A stretch of DNA of 7,290 nucleotides from Akkermansiaceae bacterium (lineage in GTDB: Bacteria > Verrucomicrobiota > Verrucomicrobiia > Verrucomicrobiales > Akkermansiaceae). The stretch lies in NCBI GenBank assembly GCA_011524615.1, contig WTJZ01000292.1:1-7290 (forward strand), in the 5' to 3' direction. The stretch's first letter is position 1. Each line of letters begins with the position of its first letter. The translations under genes were made by a program, and so were the position numbers. Below are positions 1 to 5,709 of this stretch, piece by piece. The notes under the pieces were generated by a model that saw nothing but the letters and a program-made list of their open reading frames with translations, was not told the origin of the DNA and did no database searches.

Positions 1-4
1 CACT

Positions 5-358
5 TTAAACTGGAGGTAACACTGGTTTATCCTTTGCTCGAGGCTGATGACGTTGCGTAAAAAGCATGGCTCGTTCACTGATAGACAAGGAATTATAAAC
101 GTGGCCAACAACATCCTTGATCTTGTTCGCTAAAGTAAACTTGGCGTTCCAAGAATAGACTAGCGTGCGCCCTTGCCGTTTACATACCAGAACCCCGACT
201 TGTTCGAGCTTATCGAGTTGTCTTTGTACTGAGTCGAGAGACACTGAAAAGTCGCGAGCAATTGCGCGCCCGTATCCTTCCCCATAATGATAAAGGAAGA
301 GAAGAACAGCTTCTGCAGATTTCCCTCCAAATAGGGTTTGTAGTATTGACGCCCTCAT
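5..358 (-). CDS. Small winged helix-turn-helix (ArsR-like) DNA-binding protein
   Basis: A complete 117-residue protein. Residues about 14-75 read as a winged helix-turn-helix: an opening helix (SAEAVLLFLYHYGEGYGR), a helix-turn-helix around residues 31-55 (AIARDFSVSLDSVQRQLDKL), then a turn and a basic wing (GVLVCKRQGRTLVYSWN, about 56-72). The pattern of a short helix, 'vqrqLdkLeqvGvLv' and a 'G.t.vYswN' wing is typical of ArsR/MarR-like transcription factors. No metal-binding cysteine pair or ligand domain is seen, so I do not call it a metal sensor. The ATG at 358 is preferred because family homology should begin near it; it has no Shine-Dalgarno sequence and may be read from a nearly leaderless mRNA. 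It is divergent from the nucleotidyltransferase-like gene, with only 19 bp between the start codons, and a pair of inverted repeats covers that gap. By inference it represses both genes. The C-terminal 40 residues are not recognised. Confidence 0.8.
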   Translation of the reverse strand: MRASILQTLFGGKSAEAVLLFLYHYGEGYGRAIARDFSVSLDSVQRQLDKLEQVGVLVCKRQGRTLVYSWNAKFTLANKIKDVVGHVYNSLSISERAMLFTQRHQPRAKDKPVLPPV

Positions 359-398
359 GACCTTATATTAAAGTCATATGACCGATAATTCAAGTCAT
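357..398. promoter_or_regulatory. Twin 21-bp inverted-repeat operators at the divergent starts
   Basis: Two head-to-tail copies of ATGAC-N11-GTCAT occupy 357-377 and 378-398. They match at 16 of 21 positions, and each is an inverted repeat with 5-bp outer arms. The first copy has a further TTA-TAT-TAA inner symmetry centred on 367. They cover the start codon of the winged-helix gene and the first listed ATG of the nucleotidyltransferase-like gene. Candidate promoters overlap them. On the plus strand, TTGACG (346-351), a 17-bp spacer and TAAAGT (369-374). On the minus strand, TTGAAT (393-388), a 17-bp spacer and TAATAT (370-365). The repeats are seen directly; operator function and the promoters are inferred. 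A dimeric winged-helix protein bound to each unit would block both promoters. Confidence 0.6.
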
Positions 399-965
399 AA
401 TATGCAAGAACCAAACTGGCAAAATTGCTCCGAAGAGGAGCTCTGGTATTACGTGGGTTGGCACTTGGAGTCTGCTGGAATTTCATCCACCTTAGTTGGC
501 GGGGCAGTCGTTGCGATATATACTGAGGGCTTATATCGATCAGGTGACTTAGATTTAATTTCTGAAACGCTTAACCGACAAAAGTTGGTGTCCATTTTGC
601 AGGGTATAGGTTTTAATGAAACGAAGTCTCGCTATTTCAAACATCCCGAATGTCATCACTTGTTTTTAGAGTTTCCTCCTGGACCTGTAGAAATCGGTAG
701 AGAATACCCTATTGAACCAGCTGAAGTAGAAGTGATGGGGCAGAAACTCAAATTACTCTCACCTACTGACAGCGTTAAAGACCGCTTAGCAAGTTATGTC
801 TATTGGCAAAGTCGTGCCAATTTTGATCAAGCTGTTTTGATATGCTTACGCCAAGAAGAGAGAATCCAATATGATAAGGTTGAAGCATGGTGCCAGAGTG
901 AAGGACACGCTTCTGTATACCAAGAACTGGTAGAAGCTATCACTCGTGAAAAAAATATAGAATAA
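378..965 (+). CDS. Nucleotidyltransferase-fold protein, AbiEii-like
   Basis: A complete 195-residue protein. Residues 40-60 carry a GG motif followed by RSGDLDL, matching the nucleotidyltransferase-superfamily pattern of a glycine pair, then D-x-D acids (D57, D59) that would bind metal. A possible third acid is E98 in LFLEFPPGP, followed by a basic segment and a conserved-looking helical stretch (SPTDSVKDRLASYVYW, 128-143). This arrangement resembles AbiEii/DUF6036-type proteins, some of which are toxins of abortive-infection systems. Catalytic activity and toxicity are not shown by sequence. The start is uncertain: ATG 378 lies directly after the first operator unit, while ATG 402 (Met9) would leave both repeats in the 5' leader and fits a promoter at 346-374. 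Neither start has a Shine-Dalgarno sequence. The gene is AT-rich compared with its right-hand neighbours (line 541-600 is 23 G+C of 60; line 2461-2520 is 33 of 60), consistent with an acquired module. It is convergent with the polyprenyl synthase gene, 12 bp away. Confidence 0.75.
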   Translation: MTDNSSHNMQEPNWQNCSEEELWYYVGWHLESAGISSTLVGGAVVAIYTEGLYRSGDLDLISETLNRQKLVSILQGIGFNETKSRYFKHPECHHLFLEFPPGPVEIGREYPIEPAEVEVMGQKLKLLSPTDSVKDRLASYVYWQSRANFDQAVLICLRQEERIQYDKVEAWCQSEGHASVYQELVEAITREKNIE

Positions 966-980
966 GGAGTCCTCTCCTTA
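963..980. terminator. Short hairpin joining two convergent stop codons
   Basis: TAAGGAG (963-969) and CTCCTTA (974-980) form a perfect 7-bp stem with a TCCT loop. The arms contain the TAA of the nucleotidyltransferase-like gene and, on the other strand, the TAA of the polyprenyl synthase gene. There is no T-tract on either side and the stem is AT-rich at its base, so intrinsic termination would be weak. It may still serve as a shared 3' end for the two convergent transcripts. Confidence 0.35.
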
Positions 981-1985
981 AGAAGTCTTCAGATCAGAGA
1001 AGAGAGACTCCATGTAGTCACAGACCGCACAGAGGGCCTTGCGGTACTTCTCATTTGGGAGAGCCTTAGCCTTATCGATACACTTCGCGATGAGATCTAG
1101 GGAGTAGTCGAGCGCGTAGTTGACGGCGAAGTTATGATCCTCTATCCCAACGATCGCACGGAGGTCGACTGACTTCTGGCTCTCGATACAGGCCTTGAGC
1201 TCGGCTTGCTTATCAGGAGTTCCATTCTCGAGGAGGTAGAGGAGAGGAAGGGTGATCTTCCCTTTCTCCAGATCTGTTCCGAGGGTCTTACCGAACTGTT
1301 GTTCTGAACCGACCATGTCGAGACAGTCATCATAGATCTGATATGCTACTCCTAGGTCTAACCCGAACTGGGTAAGGTCCTGTACCTCTTGCTCAGAAGC
1401 ACCTGAAATATAAGCCGAAAGACCTGTCGCAGCGCCAAAGAGAGCACCAGTCTTCATCTCTAGAAGCTTAAAGTAAGTCTCCTTAGACATCCCGAGGTCG
1501 AAGCGACTCTGGGTCTGAAGGATCTCCCCCTGACAGACGTCACGAGCTGCCTCAGAGATACGACGTGAGAGAAAGAGGTCGTCAAAGTCAGTAGAGAGCT
1601 TCATCGCGTGTGAGAAGAGTGCGTCTCCGAGGAGTACTGCGATCCCCTCTCCCCATTTAGCATTAGCGGTAGGGACCTGACGACGCTCAGCAGCTCCATC
1701 GATGATGTCATCATGGACAAGAGATGCGATGTGGATGAGCTCCAGGATCGCTCCGAGATTGATATGGTCGTCGTTAATCTCAGCGATCGCCCCACCAGTC
1801 AGGAAGGTCAAAGCTGGTCTAATACGCTTACCCTCTGTCTCACAGACATAAGAGACATAAGGAGAGACTCCTGGGTCGAAGTCATGTGTAATCTCAGATA
1901 AGATACGCTCAACAGACTCAATCTCAGTTTTGATCAAGTTAAACGTCGTCTTTAAGGATGCTCGTTTTATACTGTTGGCTATCAT
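978..1985 (-). CDS. Trans-polyprenyl diphosphate synthase (IspB-like)
   Basis: A 335-residue all-alpha prenyltransferase that would condense isopentenyl diphosphate onto an allylic diphosphate in the cytoplasm. The family motifs are in order: GKRIRP (52-57), the first aspartate-rich motif DDIID (92-96) followed by an RR pair (101-102), MKTG (177-180), the second aspartate-rich motif DDCLD (219-223), and FGKTLGTDLEKGK (231-243). Length is normal for octaprenyl/solanesyl-type enzymes. The fifth residue before the first DDxxD is Ala (A87); small residues here go with long-chain products, whereas short-chain farnesyl or geranylgeranyl enzymes usually have a bulky aromatic. I therefore infer a menaquinone or ubiquinone side-chain enzyme, comparable to E. 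coli IspB, but the exact chain length cannot be read. The ATG at 1985 has no good Shine-Dalgarno sequence. It is divergent from pyrH, with 173 bp between them. Confidence 0.93.
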   Translation of the reverse strand: MIANSIKRASLKTTFNLIKTEIESVERILSEITHDFDPGVSPYVSYVCETEGKRIRPALTFLTGGAIAEINDDHINLGAILELIHIASLVHDDIIDGAAERRQVPTANAKWGEGIAVLLGDALFSHAMKLSTDFDDLFLSRRISEAARDVCQGEILQTQSRFDLGMSKETYFKLLEMKTGALFGAATGLSAYISGASEQEVQDLTQFGLDLGVAYQIYDDCLDMVGSEQQFGKTLGTDLEKGKITLPLLYLLENGTPDKQAELKACIESQKSVDLRAIVGIEDHNFAVNYALDYSLDLIAKCIDKAKALPNEKYRKALCAVCDYMESLFSDLKTS

Positions 1986-2030
1986 GTATTAACACTGAAC
2001 CTTTCCATAACTTTGCCCTCTGTGCAAACG

Positions 2031-2064
2031 AAGATTCAAAAAATCTTACTCACTATTCGTGAGT
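2031..2064. other. Two adjacent hairpins in the divergent intergenic region
   Basis: The 173-bp gap between the polyprenyl synthase gene and pyrH holds two inverted repeats back to back. AAGATT-caaaa-AATCTT spans 2031-2047, and ACTCAC-tattc-GTGAGT spans 2048-2064. Both have 6-bp perfect arms and 5-nt loops. They lie about 95-130 bp upstream of pyrH, so they could belong to a pyrH leader, a regulator site, or chance. No clear sigma-70 promoter for either gene could be assigned with confidence. Confidence 0.3.
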
Positions 2065-2158
2065 CACCCTACTGAGAGAGATCGAATGTGAAATTTAGGA
2101 GAAATATTCTTCCCTCTCGCACGAAGTCCGCTACATATTCTGGCAACTAAATTTTCCG

Positions 2159-2881
2159 ATGTCAGAAGCTCCTAAGTACAAACGTGTGATCCTCAAACTC
2201 AGCGGCGAAGCTCTCCGTGCTGCTGGTAGTAAAGATAACATCTCTCCCGAAATCGTCGACCGTATCGCCCGCGAAATCAAGAACGTGGTAGACATGGGAA
2301 TCGAAGTAGGAATCGTCGTCGGAGGCGGAAACTTCTGGCGTGGAGCGTCTGCTAGTAACCGAGGTATGGACCGCCCAACCGCTGACTACGTAGGGATGCT
2401 CGCGACCGTGATGAACTCACTCGCACTACAGAGCGCGATCAAGGCTGAGGGTGTAGAGGTCGTCGTCCAGACTGCGATTCAGATGCAGAATGTAGCGGAC
2501 CCATTCATCCGACACAAGGCCCAGCGTCACCTCAACCAAGGCACCGTCGTCATCTTCGGTGCAGGGACAGGGAGCCCATTCTTCTCTACAGATACCACTG
2601 CCGCACTCCGTGCTAGTGAGATGGGAGCGAACGCGATCTTCAAGGCGACCATGGTAGACGGTGTCTATGACTCAGACCCTAAGAAAAACCCAGACGCGGT
2701 GAAGTACGAGACCGTCACCTTCCAGACCTGTCTAGAGAAGCAACTCAAGGTCATGGATGCGACCGCATTCTCTCTCTGTATGGAGAACGACATCCCGATC
2801 ATCGTCTTCGACCTCGGGGAAGAAGGCAACATCACTAAGGCACTCGGCGGAGCAGAAGTCGGCACCACCGTTCACCTCTAA
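2159..2881 (+). CDS. pyrH: UMP kinase
   Basis: A 240-residue bacterial uridylate kinase of the amino-acid-kinase fold, normally a homohexamer that phosphorylates UMP to UDP with ATP in the cytoplasm, feeding RNA, DNA and cell-envelope sugar-nucleotide synthesis. The sequence shows the phosphate-binding start KLSGEAL (13-19), VVGGGNFWRG (53-62), the conserved DRPTADYVGMLATVMN segment (71-86), GTGSPFFSTDTTAALRA (136-152) and VDGVYDSDPKKNPDA (166-180). Length is normal. The ATG at 2159 is the natural family start; the bases before it (GGCAACTAAATTTTCCG) contain no Shine-Dalgarno sequence. It is followed after 26 bp by frr in the same direction, and the two are almost certainly co-transcribed. 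The usual rpsB-tsf genes are not upstream here; a divergent polyprenyl synthase gene takes that place. Codon use is C-rich (GTC, ATC, CTC), as expected for an expressed housekeeping gene. Confidence 0.98.
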   Translation: MSEAPKYKRVILKLSGEALRAAGSKDNISPEIVDRIAREIKNVVDMGIEVGIVVGGGNFWRGASASNRGMDRPTADYVGMLATVMNSLALQSAIKAEGVEVVVQTAIQMQNVADPFIRHKAQRHLNQGTVVIFGAGTGSPFFSTDTTAALRASEMGANAIFKATMVDGVYDSDPKKNPDAVKYETVTFQTCLEKQLKVMDATAFSLCMENDIPIIVFDLGEEGNITKALGGAEVGTTVHL

Positions 2882-2907
2882 TCTCTCTTAAGAAAACACA
2901 TTTAATT

Positions 2908-3474
2908 ATGGACCCAAACAGCACTCTAAAGTCAGTAGAATCTGACATGGCAAAGTCAGTTGAGCACCTACAGAAGGAGTTCACAGGACTACGTACAGGT
3001 AAGGCATCACCTTCCCTCGTAGATAATCTCGACATCAACGTGCCAAGTTACGGCAGTGTGATGAAGCTTAACGGACTCGCAGTCATCACGACTCCTGAGG
3101 CTCGTACCATCATGATCTCACCATTCGACCCAAGTACCCTTGGCGACATCGATAAGGGTATCCGCGAGGCGAACCTCGGCTTCAACCCTGTGAGTGATGG
3201 TAAGACTCTCCGTATCCCTATCCCAGAGCCAACAGAAGAGCGCCGTAAGGAACTCGCTAAAACCGCTAAGGGTTACACCGAAGACGCTAAGGTCCGTATC
3301 CGTGCATGCCGTAAGGATGGAATGGATGCTGGTAAGAAGATGAAGAACGAGAACATCCTCACCGAAGATGCTCAGAAGGACTTCGAAAAAAGCGTTCAAG
3401 ACCTCACAGACAAGTACGTCAAGTCGATCGAAGAAGTCTTCACAGCGAAGGAGAAGGAAATCCTCACGGTTTAA
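2908..3474 (+). CDS. frr: Ribosome recycling factor
   Basis: A 188-residue protein close to the usual 185 residues. Ribosome recycling factor works with EF-G to split post-termination ribosomes in the cytoplasm. Diagnostic motifs are RTGKASPSL (29-37) in the first helix of the three-helix domain, the PEPTEERRKEL hinge segment (106-116), and the basic segment VRIRACRKDG (129-138). By offset, R132 and R135 correspond to the E. coli arginines 129 and 132 that contact 23S rRNA. The remaining C-terminal helix is charged, as in the family. The start ATG at 2908 follows an AT-rich stretch (TTTAATT) without a Shine-Dalgarno sequence. It is the second gene of the pyrH-frr unit and is followed 25 bp after its stop by a strong intrinsic terminator. 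No anomalies are seen. Confidence 0.98.
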   Translation: MDPNSTLKSVESDMAKSVEHLQKEFTGLRTGKASPSLVDNLDINVPSYGSVMKLNGLAVITTPEARTIMISPFDPSTLGDIDKGIREANLGFNPVSDGKTLRIPIPEPTEERRKELAKTAKGYTEDAKVRIRACRKDGMDAGKKMKNENILTEDAQKDFEKSVQDLTDKYVKSIEEVFTAKEKEILTV

Positions 3475-3499
3475 TCCTCCCCCTTTTCATCACACCCCA

Positions 3500-3532
3500 A
3501 AAAAAGCACGAGTCTCGCACTCGTGCTTTTTT
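3500..3532. terminator. Strong bidirectional Rho-independent terminator
   Basis: AAAAAAGCACGAGT (3500-3513) and ACTCGTGCTTTTTT (3519-3532) are perfect reverse complements around a 5-nt CTCGC loop. The core GC-containing stem is 8 bp, with an A-run on one side and a T-run on the other, so it works in both directions. It ends the pyrH-frr transcript (plus) and the EboD-like gene (minus), which converge on it. Confidence 0.95.
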
Positions 3533-3539
3533 CGTTTGG

Positions 3540-3561
3540 CAGCCTCTCTCATCTGAGGCTG
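3540..3561. other. Second hairpin beside the terminator
   Basis: CAGCCTC (3540-3546) and GAGGCTG (3555-3561) form a 7-bp GC-rich stem with an 8-nt loop. It lies between the main terminator and the stop codon of the EboD-like gene. No T-run follows it on either strand, so it is not a terminator by itself; it could stabilise the minus-strand mRNA 3' end or be incidental. Confidence 0.35.
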
Positions 3562-3576
3562 TAAGAGGATCTCGAC

Positions 3577-4722
3577 CTAGGAGAATCGTTGCTCTAGCTC
3601 ATGGAGACACTCGATCACGACAGCGTCATCGATCTCATGGATATCGAACCCGACCCCGTGGTCGCGTAATAACATGATGGTAAGTCGCCCTCCGAGATGC
3701 TCTCGGAATTCATCTAACCCATCAATGAGAGCATACGAGCCATCCGCATTCTTGAGAGCAAACGCGTCATCCCACAGAGGCATCTGGAGCGCCTGTAGTA
3801 CCGATAAGATTCGTTCCGCCTTATCAGGGGCGAGGAACCCCATCTTGCTCGCGTAGATCGTATCTAGCGCGATCCCGATAGAGACAGCTTGGGCATGACT
3901 GAGTCTAAAGTCGGAGAGTTGCTCCGCCTTATGGGCTGCCCAGTGACCGTAGTCCAGAGGACGACTAGACCCCATCTCGAACGGATCCCCCCCGAGCGCT
4001 ATGTGACGAGCGTGAAGAATAGCCGAACGCTCAACACACTCCTCTAATACAGCCGGCTCTAGTGCCGCCAGCTGTGTGACATGAGACTCGATCCACTCAA
4101 AGAAGGCCCCATCCTTAACAAGTGCTACCTTCACCGCCTCTACCAAGCCATCACGGCAGATATGAGCAGGCTGTGAATAGAGAAAGCGGAAGTCATTCAC
4201 AACAGCGTAAGGGACAGCAAAGGCGCCCAGGAAGTTCTTCTTCTTATAGAGGTTAATGCCATTCTTCACTCCCACTCCTGAGTCATCCTGAGAGAGAGTA
4301 GTCGTCGGGAAGCGGACGAGACGAATCCCGCGGTGCGCAGTCGCAGCAGCAAACCCGACTACATCTAAGAATGCGCCACCACCAATGACCCATACATAAG
4401 AATGTCGATCGATCTTATGACGCTCAATCGCATCCATCACCTCACGGCAAACGACCTCAGAGCGCTTACAGTACTCTCCTCCTTCCGCACGTGTGATCGT
4501 CGTCAGAGTCAGATGAGGTACACTCTGGAACCAAGTCTGAATCTCTTGCTCCAGCTGTGGGAAGTGAACCAGGATCTCATTCTCCACAAAGACAATCACC
4601 TTGGCCTCCGCCTCAGTAGGGAAGAGACGTGGTAAGGTCTGATTCTCGGATGAGAACACGTCTTTGGAAAAGCGTATTCGATGCTTAAAGGTAATAGGAA
4701 TATCTAAATCAAGCTCACTCAT
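3577..4722 (-). CDS. 3-dehydroquinate synthase-family sugar-phosphate cyclase, EboD-like
   Basis: A 381-residue NAD- and metal-dependent cyclase of the dehydroquinate synthase superfamily. The dinucleotide-binding loop is GGGAFLDVVGFAAA (114-127), followed by RFPTTTLSQDDSGVGVKNGIN (137-157) and KKNFLGAF (161-168). Metal ligands can be assigned as E195 (GLVEAVKV), H260 (LDYGHWAAHKAE) and H276 (SHAQAV), so the metal site looks intact. It departs from ordinary AroB in several places: VKNGIN instead of GKTGVN, GGDPFEMGSSRPLDYGHW (244-261) where AroB has a shorter LNLGHTFGH motif, HAQAV instead of HGEAV, and a C-terminal DEFREHLGGRLTIMLL (337-352). From memory, these features match EboD proteins of ebo clusters, which act on small-molecule precursors, rather than the shikimate enzyme. 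Automatic annotation would probably say aroB. No other ebo gene is in the window. The ATG at 4722 has no Shine-Dalgarno sequence. Confidence 0.85.
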   Translation of the reverse strand: MSELDLDIPITFKHRIRFSKDVFSSENQTLPRLFPTEAEAKVIVFVENEILVHFPQLEQEIQTWFQSVPHLTLTTITRAEGGEYCKRSEVVCREVMDAIERHKIDRHSYVWVIGGGAFLDVVGFAAATAHRGIRLVRFPTTTLSQDDSGVGVKNGINLYKKKNFLGAFAVPYAVVNDFRFLYSQPAHICRDGLVEAVKVALVKDGAFFEWIESHVTQLAALEPAVLEECVERSAILHARHIALGGDPFEMGSSRPLDYGHWAAHKAEQLSDFRLSHAQAVSIGIALDTIYASKMGFLAPDKAERILSVLQALQMPLWDDAFALKNADGSYALIDGLDEFREHLGGRLTIMLLRDHGVGFDIHEIDDAVVIECLHELEQRFS

Positions 4723-4736
4723 AAATGGGTCTAGAT

Positions 4737-4746
4737 AAGTATACTT
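4737..4746 (-). promoter_or_regulatory. Candidate -10 region for the EboD-like gene
   Basis: A perfect 10-bp palindrome AAGTATACTT lies 15 bp upstream of the ATG at 4722. Read on the minus strand it contains TATACT, a good -10 hexamer, which would give a very short leader of roughly 9 nt. No convincing -35 is found at the usual spacing (ACAAAT at 17 bp), so this remains tentative. Confidence 0.3.
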
Positions 4747-4816
4747 GTGAAAAGGAAAGAATTTGTCGCTAAAATTCTCTTATTTACGTGTATTCCTAAT
4801 ATATCAATATCGACTA

Positions 4817-5599
4817 CTACTCAGGAAGGGGCAATTCCTTGATGCGGATATTTCGATAATATATCTCCGCCCACTCTGCTTGGAAGCCGATTCTCCCTTG
4901 CGAAAGAGGGAACACGCCCTCCTCCTCCGTACGCCCAAAGTCTCGAATCTCAAGGACTTGCACTCCATTCAAAAAGAAGAGGGCGCGCTCGGCTCCGTAG
5001 ACTCGAATCTCGATCTGGTTCCACTGCCCATGAGGACGCTCCTTGCCCAGCGGCGTCCAACAACGCCCCCAACCCTCTAACCCCACCGCCTGAAACGGTA
5101 GCGTAGAGTCATAGAACCCCTCAGGTGACACCTGCACGGATACATGTGGGCGATGGCCTATTACGAACAAGTCTCCGGTATGGTACCTCTTACCACCCAC
5201 GACTTCATTAGTAGACTCCCCTATCTGCATCTCTATACAGTCTGGCCACACTTGGTTTAACTCACCTGTTATGTGGAATAGTAACCCAGCATCACGCTCC
5301 CAATCCCCACGAGGTGCAAACCGCTTCTCCCCCCACTTGTAGTCCAACTTCAAAATATAATGACTATAATCCGTCGTCGTATAGAGGACATCCGTCGCCT
5401 CCTCATCACCCTGTTCTCGCCCTGCATAGGTCACGATAGACTGCGTCTCCTCATCTACTGAGAACTTAGAACCGACCGTATCCTGCCGAGCAGATATCCA
5501 ACCATCTAGAGAGCTCCCATTAAACAGTGATGTAAAGCCAGGCTCTAGATCAGCTAGAGCGAACGTCCATAAGAAGAGAAAAACAGCGCCACATTTCAT
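4817..5599 (-). CDS. Secreted DUF1080 / 3-keto-disaccharide hydrolase family protein
   Basis: A 260-residue protein with a short signal peptide: one Lys, a hydrophobic stretch (AVFLFLWTFALA) and a likely signal peptidase I cut after ALA (A16). There is no lipobox; the Cys at position 3 is in the n-region. The mature part is one DUF1080 (PF06439) concanavalin-like beta-sandwich: it opens with GFTSLFNGSSLDGW (21-34), has the central DAGLLFHITGELNQVWPDCIEMQI segment in two halves, HGQWNQIEIRVYG, and closes with GRIGFQAEWAEIYYRNIRIKEL. Family members hydrolyse 3-keto-glycosides or bind sugars and are abundant in Verrucomicrobiota and Planctomycetota; the substrate cannot be read here. It acts outside the cytoplasm. 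The ATG at 5599 gives the correct signal peptide but lacks a Shine-Dalgarno sequence. The gene stands 110 bp after the coiled-coil/TPR gene and 94 bp before the EboD-like gene; no terminator is visible in either gap. Confidence 0.9.
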   Translation of the reverse strand: MKCGAVFLFLWTFALADLEPGFTSLFNGSSLDGWISARQDTVGSKFSVDEETQSIVTYAGREQGDEEATDVLYTTTDYSHYILKLDYKWGEKRFAPRGDWERDAGLLFHITGELNQVWPDCIEMQIGESTNEVVGGKRYHTGDLFVIGHRPHVSVQVSPEGFYDSTLPFQAVGLEGWGRCWTPLGKERPHGQWNQIEIRVYGAERALFFLNGVQVLEIRDFGRTEEEGVFPLSQGRIGFQAEWAEIYYRNIRIKELPLPE

Positions 5600-5637
5600 G
5601 ATGAAATTTGCATATCAAAAATCATCAAGAATGGCGA

Positions 5638-5679
5638 CTAAAATAGACAAAAACACCAACAAAGGAGTATATCTATCAT
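5638..5679 (-). CDS. Possible 13-codon leader ORF upstream of the DUF1080 gene
   Basis: The 110-bp leader holds ATG (5679) followed by a 13-residue reading frame, MIDILLCWCFCLF, then TAG. GAGGAGG (5694-5688) lies 8 nt before the ATG, a textbook ribosome-binding site and the only one seen at any start codon in the window. The peptide is hydrophobic with three cysteines and ends 38 bp before the DUF1080 start. CTCCT within the ORF (5667-5663) could pair with the AGGAG of the ribosome-binding site and hide it. It may be a leader peptide or a chance match; no homologues are known to me. Confidence 0.25.
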   Translation of the reverse strand: MIDILLCWCFCLF

Positions 5680-5709
5680 GACAAATTCCTCCTCATTTCA
5701 GCCCACTGC

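Noticed and set aside
981..991. GAAGTCTTC palindrome after the convergent stops
   Set aside because: Odd-length 4-bp arms inside the polyprenyl synthase coding region; explained by codons.
3118..3399. Minus-strand frame inside frr
   Set aside because: It is a mirror of the frr codon pattern; frr itself is unambiguous.
4763..5080. Plus-strand open frame of 105 codons
   Set aside because: It lies almost wholly antisense to the DUF1080 gene, whose domain and signal peptide are clear, and its product is basic and low-complexity with no recognisable fold.
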